Below, one piece after another: positions 6,705-11,791 of a stretch of 11,791 bases of DNA (the first letter of the stretch is position 1; each line of letters starts with the position of its first letter). Made by a program: the position numbers and the translations under genes. The notes under the pieces are model-generated. The model saw only the letters and a program-made list of their open reading frames with translations. It ran no database searches and had not been told where the DNA came from. Origin of the DNA: an uncultured Actinoplanes sp. (lineage in GTDB: Bacteria > Actinomycetota > Actinomycetes > Mycobacteriales > Micromonosporaceae); the NCBI GenBank assembly GCA_934667465.1, contig CAKUMG010000090.1:1-11791 (forward strand), in the 5' to 3' direction.

Positions 6705-7288
6705 GGGCGCGGGTGGACGGCGGCCTCGACGATCTCGCAGATGGTGTGCCCGACCGCCATGTGGCACTCCTGCACCCGGGCCGTGTCCGACGACGGCGCC
6801 CGGAACGTGTAGTCGGCGAGGCCCGCGAGCGTGCCGCCGTCCGCGCCGGTGAACGCGACCGTGGTGATCCCCAGCTCGGTGGCCGTGAGCACGGCCTGCA
6901 CCACGTTCGCCGAGTTCCCGCTGGTGGACAGCCCGACCAGCACGTCGCCCGCGCGGCCCAGCCCGGCCAGCTGGCGGGCGAACGTCAGGTCGTAGTGGTA
7001 GTCGTTGCCGATCGCGGTCATCGCCGCGGTGTTGCTGGCCAGGCAGTACGACGACATGGACGGCCGGTCGTAGCGGAAGCGGCCCAGCAGCTCGGCCGAG
7101 AGGTGCTCGGCATCGGTGGACGAGCCGCCGTTGCCGCAGAAGAACACGGTGCGGCCCTCGGCCATGCACCCGACCACGGCGGCGGTGATGTCGTCGAGCG
7201 TGTCCATCAGCGCGTCGTCCTTGGTGACGCGGTGCTTGGTGTCGGCGCTCTCGGTGATGCGCTCGCGCAGGACGGCGGTGTAGGTCAT
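6701..7288 (-). CDS. gmhA: Sedoheptulose 7-phosphate isomerase (SIS domain)
   Basis: 195 residues, the usual size for GmhA. ATG 7288 overlaps the hddA stop as ATGA and has GGAG 6 nt upstream. The protein is a single SIS domain. The phosphate-binding loop CGNGGSSTDAEH (51-62) leads into H62 and E66, and Q173 and H181 follow in the late helix. These four match the zinc and catalytic positions described for GmhA of E. coli and Burkholderia pseudomallei. STSGNSANV (121-129) is the second SIS phosphate loop. The enzyme converts sedoheptulose 7-phosphate to D-glycero-D-manno-heptose 7-phosphate, committing a pentose-phosphate intermediate to nucleotide-heptose synthesis. DiaA-like SIS proteins are related, but the conserved zinc residues and the neighbours favour GmhA. 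Confidence 0.95.
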   Translation of the reverse strand: MTYTAVLRERITESADTKHRVTKDDALMDTLDDITAAVVGCMAEGRTVFFCGNGGSSTDAEHLSAELLGRFRYDRPSMSSYCLASNTAAMTAIGNDYHYDLTFARQLAGLGRAGDVLVGLSTSGNSANVVQAVLTATELGITTVAFTGADGGTLAGLADYTFRAPSSDTARVQECHMAVGHTICEIVEAAVHPRP

Positions 7289-8397
7289 CGCGGGCTCCAG
7301 GTGCTCAGGCCGGCGGGGGCGAACGTGATCTCCTCCACCGTCATGTCCAGCTCGGTCAGGGCGGCGGACACCCGCCACTTGGCGTCGAAGTCGCAGTAGA
7401 GCAGCATGAAGCCGCCCCCGCCGGCGCCGGTGATCTTGCCGCCGAGGGCGCCCGCCGCGCGTGCCGCCGCGTACGCCTCGTCGATGTAGCCGGTGCTGAT
7501 CCGCGGGCTGATCCGCTTCTTCTGCTGCCAGGCCTCGTCGAGCAGCGCGCCGAAGTCGCGCAGCCGGTTCTGCAGCAGGGCGTGCTTCATCGCGGTGGCC
7601 AGCTGCTTCTGGGCGCGCAGCCCCTCGACGGTGTCGCGTTCCGCGCCGGTCAGCCGGGCGGTCTGGTCGGCGATGATGTTGTCCGAGGCCCGGGTGCGGC
7701 CGGTGAAGCAGAGGAGCAGGTTGTGCTCGAGCTCGGCCAGGGTGTCCTCGCGGATGCGCAGCGGGTTCACCACGACGTGGTCGCCGCCGAGGAACTCGAT
7801 GTAGTTGAAACCGCCGAACGCCGCCGCGTAGTGGTCCTGCTGACCGCCGCGGATGCCGAGGTCGTGGCGCTCGAGCCGGTGCGCGGTGCGGGCCACCTGG
7901 TAGGCGTCCATCCGCAGGCCGTACCGGTCGCGCAGCAGCCCGACCAGGGTGACCAGCACCGCGGACGAGGAGCCGAGGCCTGAACCGGGCGGCGCGGAGC
8001 TGTGCACGGTCAGGTCGTAGCCGTCGCGCTCGCCGCCGGCCAGGTCGCCGAGGTGGCAGGCCGCGGCCTTGACCAGGTCGAGCTCGCCGTCGAGGACGAG
8101 GTGCTCGTCGACGCCGAAGCTGAGCGAGACGCCGAGGTCCTCGGAGCGTACGTGGATCGCGCCGTCCGGCCGCGGGGTCAGGCTGCCGTACGCGTAGCGG
8201 TTGATGGTGGCCGACAGCACCGCCCCGCCCTCGGTCTCGGGGAAGGGCGCGACGTCGGTGCCGCCCCCGGCGAAGCTGACCCGCAGTGGGGCCTTCGCGC
8301 GCAGCCGCAGGGCGCGGGGATCCCCGCCGACGGAGGTGCGTTCGGGGGCGGGCCGGACGGCCGCGGCTCCCGGTTCGGTGGTGAGCAGGGTGGGCAC
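7285..8397 (-). CDS. hddA: D-glycero-alpha-D-manno-heptose 7-phosphate kinase (GHMP family)
   Basis: 370 residues from GTG 8397, with AGGGAG 4 nt upstream and the preceding gene's stop 8 nt away. GHMP motif 1 is APLRVSFAGGGTD (36-48), motif 2 is PPGSGLGSSSA (136-146, ATP loop), and motif 3 is KITGAGGGGFMLL (321-333). The FAGGGTD and GGQQDHYAAAFGGFN (184-198) blocks are characteristic of HddA and related fucose/heptose kinases rather than galactokinase. It phosphorylates heptose 7-phosphate at C1 in the alpha configuration, which directs the pathway to GDP-heptose and not the ADP-beta-heptose made through HldE. The first ~33 residues, before the first motif, are a low-complexity extension not expected in HddA; no alternative ATG/GTG lies between it and the domain. 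The gene is second in the operon and overlaps gmhA by 4 bp. Confidence 0.92.
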   Translation of the reverse strand: MPTLLTTEPGAAAVRPAPERTSVGGDPRALRLRAKAPLRVSFAGGGTDVAPFPETEGGAVLSATINRYAYGSLTPRPDGAIHVRSEDLGVSLSFGVDEHLVLDGELDLVKAAACHLGDLAGGERDGYDLTVHSSAPPGSGLGSSSAVLVTLVGLLRDRYGLRMDAYQVARTAHRLERHDLGIRGGQQDHYAAAFGGFNYIEFLGGDHVVVNPLRIREDTLAELEHNLLLCFTGRTRASDNIIADQTARLTGAERDTVEGLRAQKQLATAMKHALLQNRLRDFGALLDEAWQQKKRISPRISTGYIDEAYAAARAAGALGGKITGAGGGGFMLLYCDFDAKWRVSAALTELDMTVEEITFAPAGLSTWSPR

Positions 8398-8405
8398 GGG
8401 ACTCC

Positions 8406-10241
8406 CTAGTGGTGTGGGGTGCGGAGCACGTGGCGGAAGATCTCGGCGTGCCGCGCCGCCGCCGCCTCGACGGACATCTCGCGGGCCCGGGCCGGGCCGG
8501 CCTGGGCGAGCCGGTCGAGCAGGGTGTCGTCGGTGGCCAGCCGTTTGAGCGCGTCGCGCAGCGCCTCGGTGTCGCCGGGCGGCACGAGCAGCCCGGTGGG
8601 CCCGGCCACCTCCCGCACGCCGGGCAGGTCGCTGGCGACCGGGACGCAGCCGGCGGCCATGCCCTCGCCGAGGACGAGGCCGTACGCCTCCGCGGTGGTC
8701 AGGCTGGGCAGCACCACGACGTCGTGGCTGCTGTAGGCCTCCCACAGCTCGGCGTCGCCGACCCGGCCGCGAAACGTGACGCCGGTCAGCCCGGCCGCGC
8801 GGGCCAGCAGCCGCGGGCGTTCCGGGCCGTCCCCGATCAGCGTCACGGTCACGCCGGGCAGGTCCCCGGCCGCGTCGAGCAGCACGTGGGCGCCCTTGTA
8901 GGGGCGCAGCTGCCCGACGAACAGCACCCGCAACGTGCCGGGTGGCCGGGGTGTGCGGGGCAGGACCCGCCGCGTGTCCACGCCCCACCGCACGATCTCG
9001 ACCGGCGGTCCCGTCCCGGTCGCCATCCGGTCGTGGTAGCCGTCCGAGCTCACCAGGATCACGTCGGCGAGCTGGGCGATGCGCCGGTGCACCCGGTTGT
9101 AGGCCTCGCAGGCGGCGCGCAGACCGGGGATGGCCAGGTCGCTGTGGTGGGTGTAGACGATCGCGGGCCGGCGGCGCATCGTGGTGGCCAGCAGCAGGAA
9201 CGCGTCGCTCATGGTGGGCACCGGGCCGTGCACGTTGACCACGTCGTAGCCGGCGAGCCGGCGGCGGAACCGGGGCCACGACAGCGCGAACCCGGAGAAG
9301 CGCAGCTCGCGGCGCACGAGGCGGGGGAAGTCGGCCCGGCTCACCACGTCCACCTCGTGCCCGGCCGCGGTGAGGCCGCGGTGCAGGTTGCCCATGGAGG
9401 TGGCGATGCCGCTGACCACCGGGGCGACCTCCGAGGTGAAGATGAGCACGCGCAGCGGCCCGCCGGGTGCGGGCGGTGGGCGGCGGGCGGCGGGGTCGCG
9501 GTGCAGCTCGCGGACGTGGCGCAGGAAGCGGCGGGCCTCGGCCACCCCCGACTTGGAGATCCCGTCGAGGCGCCGCCGGAACGTGTACTCGACCTCGTCG
9601 AGGGTGCGCCACCGTCCGCGTACGAGGATCTCCAGCAGGATCTTGTAGCCCCGCGGGCGCAGCGGCACGCCGTCGACGACCGCGCGCCGCAGCGCGAAGA
9701 AGCCGCCCAGCGGGTCGGTGGAGGCCCGGGTCCGGGGCAGGACCGCGTGCACCAGCCGGCGGCATCCGCGCGAGGCCCGCCGCCGGAACCTGCCGTGCAG
9801 GCCCGCGGCCGAGCCGCTGCCGCGGTAGCGGGTGGCGACCACCAGGTCGGCCGGCCCGGCGGCGAGCGCGTCGAGCAGGCCGGGCACGGCCTCGGGCGGA
9901 TGCTGCAGGTCGGCGTCCATCACCACGAGCACGCCGGCGGTGGTGGCGGCGAAGCCGGCCAGCACGGCGCCGCCCAGGCCACCCTCGCGGTCCCCGGGCG
10001 GTCGGTGCACGAAGCTGACCCGGGGGTCGCCACCGGCCAGCTCGGCGAGCCGGCCGGGCGTGCCGTCGTCGGAGTCGTCCACGAACACCAGCTCCCAGTC
10101 GCGCCCGTCCAGGGCGGACCGGAGGCGGTCGTGAAGCGGGCCGACGCTGTCCGCCTCGTGGCGGGTGGGCACGACGACGGCAATCCGCCCCGCCCTTTCC
10201 GTACTGTTTCCGGACCATGATCGAGACACGGTCTGAGACAC
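8406..10241 (-). CDS. Two-domain glycosyltransferase: GT2 (polyprenyl-phosphate mannosyltransferase-like) fused to GT4
   Basis: 611 residues from GTG 10241, with GAGGA 6 nt upstream supporting this start. Residues ~18-250 form a GT2 (GT-A) domain: VVVPTRHEA, the DD pair D55-D56, the metal site D109-A-D111 in MDADLQHPPEA, ATRYRGSGS, GYKILLEIL (198-206) and FRRRLDGISKSG. This pattern is that of dolichol/polyprenyl-phosphate mannosyltransferases (DPM1), here without membrane segments. After a proline-rich linker (~250-262) a GT4 (GT-B) domain follows: a VSGIATSMGN loop (277-286), VGQLRPYKG (442-450), IGDGPE (469-474) and EX7E E518-E526. The reading frame is continuous across the linker. The protein could load a sugar on a lipid phosphate with one module and make a glycosidic bond with the other. 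It is first in the operon with hddA, gmhA and gmhB, so heptose may be a donor sugar; that is inference. Confidence 0.9.
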   Translation of the reverse strand: MSQTVSRSWSGNSTERAGRIAVVVPTRHEADSVGPLHDRLRSALDGRDWELVFVDDSDDGTPGRLAELAGGDPRVSFVHRPPGDREGGLGGAVLAGFAATTAGVLVVMDADLQHPPEAVPGLLDALAAGPADLVVATRYRGSGSAAGLHGRFRRRASRGCRRLVHAVLPRTRASTDPLGGFFALRRAVVDGVPLRPRGYKILLEILVRGRWRTLDEVEYTFRRRLDGISKSGVAEARRFLRHVRELHRDPAARRPPPAPGGPLRVLIFTSEVAPVVSGIATSMGNLHRGLTAAGHEVDVVSRADFPRLVRRELRFSGFALSWPRFRRRLAGYDVVNVHGPVPTMSDAFLLLATTMRRRPAIVYTHHSDLAIPGLRAACEAYNRVHRRIAQLADVILVSSDGYHDRMATGTGPPVEIVRWGVDTRRVLPRTPRPPGTLRVLFVGQLRPYKGAHVLLDAAGDLPGVTVTLIGDGPERPRLLARAAGLTGVTFRGRVGDAELWEAYSSHDVVVLPSLTTAEAYGLVLGEGMAAGCVPVASDLPGVREVAGPTGLLVPPGDTEALRDALKRLATDDTLLDRLAQAGPARAREMSVEAAAARHAEIFRHVLRTPHH

Positions 10242-10579
10242 GGCGAATCCTCACGTCAGCAATGGGGCGCCCGCAAACACATTGACGCACGTGACTGCTA
10301 GTGGAGCCGGTGAAAGAGGTACTGATGGGGGCGTGCGGTGGATCGGACCGCCCGCCCGGGGCCGATGTGGATCGCGCAACTGTTACCGGGGAGTCATGGT
10401 AGGGGCAGGCGCGAGGGAAAGAAAAGCGCGTGTCGGCGCCCGGTGTGTCCACCTAGAACCGGGGGCGAGAGGATTGTCCACCCACTATGGACGTTTGTGC
10501 GCCACCGGAAGCTGATCAACTGTTCGGCCGGTTTGCTCCGGCTGTGGCGCACCCGATATTTCGATCGTGCGAACAATGT
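10242..10579. other. Gene-free region upstream of the heptose operon
   Basis: No supported gene; ORFs here lack family motifs and look like chance frames. The stretch is less GC-rich than its flanks and should hold the promoter of the minus-strand operon, but I find no convincing -35/-10 pair. It contains TGTCCACC twice (10446-10453, 10475-10482), a GTCCA-N7-TGGAC dyad (10476-10492), a CACGTG (10288-10293) and a small hairpin (10525-10544). Confidence 0.5.
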
Positions 10580-10615
10580 GAAACGGCCGGGAACGCGGGG
10601 TGTCCCGGCCGTTTC
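10580..10615 (-). terminator. Intrinsic-type terminator of the right-hand glycosyltransferase
   Basis: GAAACGGCCGGGA (10580-10592) and TCCCGGCCGTTTC (10603-10615) are perfect 13-bp inverted arms around a 10-nt loop, 49 nt beyond the TGA at 10665-10667. On the minus strand the arm ends with a TTTC start and is followed by moderately T-containing sequence but no real T-tract. It separates this gene from the heptose operon, implying separate transcription units. Confidence 0.75.
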
Positions 10616-10664
10616 GGTGCTATTTCCCGTCACGCCCGGGTAGCACCAGCGACATTGATCGTCT

Positions 10665-11791
10665 TCACATTCGGTGCAGGGCGCCGAGCATTCGCGCGCC
10701 GGTGACGTCCCATGTGTTCTTCTTCACCTGCCGGTGCCCGGCGGCGGTCAGCCTCGTCCGCAGCCCCGGCTCACGCAGGCGCAGCACCGCCTCCGCCCAC
10801 GCCCGCGGGTCGTCCGGCGGGACCAGCAGCGCGGCGTCCTCGGCGATCTCCCGGAAGATCGGGATGTCGGCGGCCACCACCGGCAGGCCCGCCGCCATGG
10901 CCTCGAGCAGCGGCAGGCCCAGGCCCTCGATCAGCGAGGGATAGCCGAACGCCGTGGCGCCGGCGTACAACCCGTGCAGGTCCTCCTCGCTGACCCGGGG
11001 CAGATGCCGGATCCGGTCGGCGACCCCCAGCTCGGCGGCCAGCCGCGGCACCGGATCGGGGAACCGGTCGTCGACAGTGCCGACCAGCACCAGGTGGTAG
11101 TCGGCCGGCAGGTGGGCCAGGGCGCGGACCAGCACGGCGACGTTCTTGTGCGGGCGGCGGGCACCCACCTGCAGCACGTAGGTCGCCGGCACCTCCTGCC
11201 CGCCGACCCGCGTGACCGGGTGGGCGTCGCGGGCGAACCCCTCGTCCACCCCGCCCGGCACGACCTGCCAGCCGGGCACCCGCACCCGGTAGTACCGCTC
11301 GATGTCGCGGGCCGACGCGTCGCTCCGGGTCAGCACCCTGTTGGTGCGCACCATCAGCGCGGTGTGCAGCATGTAGAGCAGCCGGGTGCGCCGGTCCGGG
11401 GCGAAGCGGGCGTCGGCCTCCATGATGCAGTCGTGCACGAACGTGCACCGGCGCCCGCCGCCGAGCAGCGGTCCGCCGAGGCTGTACGGCGAAAGGGTCA
11501 CCGTCGCCCCGGCCCGGCGCAGTGCCGCCGGCCACCGCACCCACTGCAGCGGCGAGGTCAGCGGCAGGTCGAAGTGCGCCCGCCGGCTGCCCAGCCCTTC
11601 GATCAAGCCGTCGAGGTCGAAGCGGCGGGAGCGCTGGCCCGGCCGCACGAACACGGTGACGTCGAACTCGCCGCGGTCGGCGATCCGGTGCAGCAGCATC
11701 TCGGTGAAGCGGCCGATGCCGTGGTACTCGTCGGACAGCACCCGCCCGTCGACGGCCAGGTGCGGGCGGCGGGCGGGCGGCGGGGAAGATG
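10665..11791 (-). CDS. GT4-family glycosyltransferase, 5' partial
   Basis: The frame stays open to the right edge, giving 374 visible residues, and the translation just before the GTG at 11741 reads HLAVDGR. This is the first beta strand of a GT-B enzyme running into VLSDEYHGIGRF, so the true start lies beyond the window. The N-terminal half has the HGIGRFTE acceptor loop. The donor half has VLQVGARRPHKN, LVLVGTVDD, LPRVSEEDLHGLYAGA and SLIEGLGLPLLEAMAAG with the EX7E pair (E288 and E296 in visible numbering). This pattern is that of retaining mannosyltransferase-type GT4 proteins (WbdA/PimB-like in a broad sense). No membrane segment is seen. It lies on the same strand as the heptose operon but is separated by a terminator and 423 bp. 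Donor and acceptor are unknown; membership in the same glycan pathway is inferred from proximity. Confidence 0.88.
   Translation of the reverse strand, partial: SSPPPARRPHLAVDGRVLSDEYHGIGRFTEMLLHRIADRGEFDVTVFVRPGQRSRRFDLDGLIEGLGSRRAHFDLPLTSPLQWVRWPAALRRAGATVTLSPYSLGGPLLGGGRRCTFVHDCIMEADARFAPDRRTRLLYMLHTALMVRTNRVLTRSDASARDIERYYRVRVPGWQVVPGGVDEGFARDAHPVTRVGGQEVPATYVLQVGARRPHKNVAVLVRALAHLPADYHLVLVGTVDDRFPDPVPRLAAELGVADRIRHLPRVSEEDLHGLYAGATAFGYPSLIEGLGLPLLEAMAAGLPVVAADIPIFREIAEDAALLVPPDDPRAWAEAVLRLREPGLRTRLTAAGHRQVKKNTWDVTGARMLGALHRM

Noticed and set aside
8409..10220. A 603-codon plus-strand frame opposite the GT2-GT4 gene
   Set aside because: It is an antisense shadow with biased His/Gly/Val/Ala composition and no recognisable domain, typical of GC-rich DNA.
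10281..10304. TTGACG followed by TAGTGG as a plus-strand promoter
   Set aside because: Spacing is 11 nt and no supported plus-strand gene lies downstream.
7285..10452. A single 1055-codon open frame on the minus strand
   Set aside because: Only its C-terminal 370 codons carry kinase motifs. The rest is an arginine/proline-rich out-of-frame reading of the GT2-GT4 gene, whose own frame has full glycosyltransferase motifs.
10394..10633. Small minus-strand ORF of 79 codons, and plus-strand ORFs 10282-10705
   Set aside because: They run through the terminator hairpin or the operon leader, have no ribosome site that I can see and no family resemblance.

Overview
This is very high-GC DNA (roughly 70-75% by eye) with overwhelmingly G/C-ending codons, GTG starts, a Tat-exported enzyme and a lipoprotein peptidase of the Streptomyces tripeptidyl-aminopeptidase type. 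That points to an actinomycete. A Micromonosporaceae- or Streptomyces-like genome is plausible, but the genus cannot be fixed from the sequence. No mobile element, tRNA, rRNA or CRISPR array was seen.

Left part (1-3146): the 3' part of a Tat-exported amidohydrolase (+) converges on a lipoprotein S33 peptidase (-). Between them lie seven perfect tandem copies of an 11-bp unit, the first sharing the amidohydrolase stop codon, and a strong GC hairpin that could terminate both genes. These look like housekeeping neighbours, not part of the sugar locus.

Central part (3308-10241): a compact glycan locus. An operon on the minus strand reads, in transcription order, a GT2-GT4 fusion glycosyltransferase, hddA (heptose-7-phosphate kinase), gmhA (sedoheptulose-7-phosphate isomerase) and gmhB (heptose-1,7-bisphosphate phosphatase). 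Its junctions are an 8-nt gap, an ATGA overlap and a GTGA overlap. Convergent to gmhB and 2 nt away is a sugar-1-phosphate nucleotidyltransferase (+), the natural candidate for the fourth step (HddC role). Together these four enzymes would make GDP-D-glycero-alpha-D-manno-heptose from sedoheptulose 7-phosphate. The nucleotidyltransferase is divergent, with a 45-nt gap, from a PIG-L family deacetylase (-), whose 3' end overlaps by 19 bp a convergent GT4 glycosyltransferase (+).

Right part (10242-11791): a 423-bp gene-free stretch with a clear terminator, then a second GT4 glycosyltransferase (-) that runs off the right edge.

Reading of the whole: heptose activation, a polyprenyl-phosphate-mannosyltransferase-like GT2 module, three GT4 modules and a deacetylase suggest assembly of a heptose-containing glycoconjugate (cell-surface glycolipid or polymer, or a glycosylated metabolite). 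The nucleotide-heptose pathway is well supported by motifs. The final product is inference.
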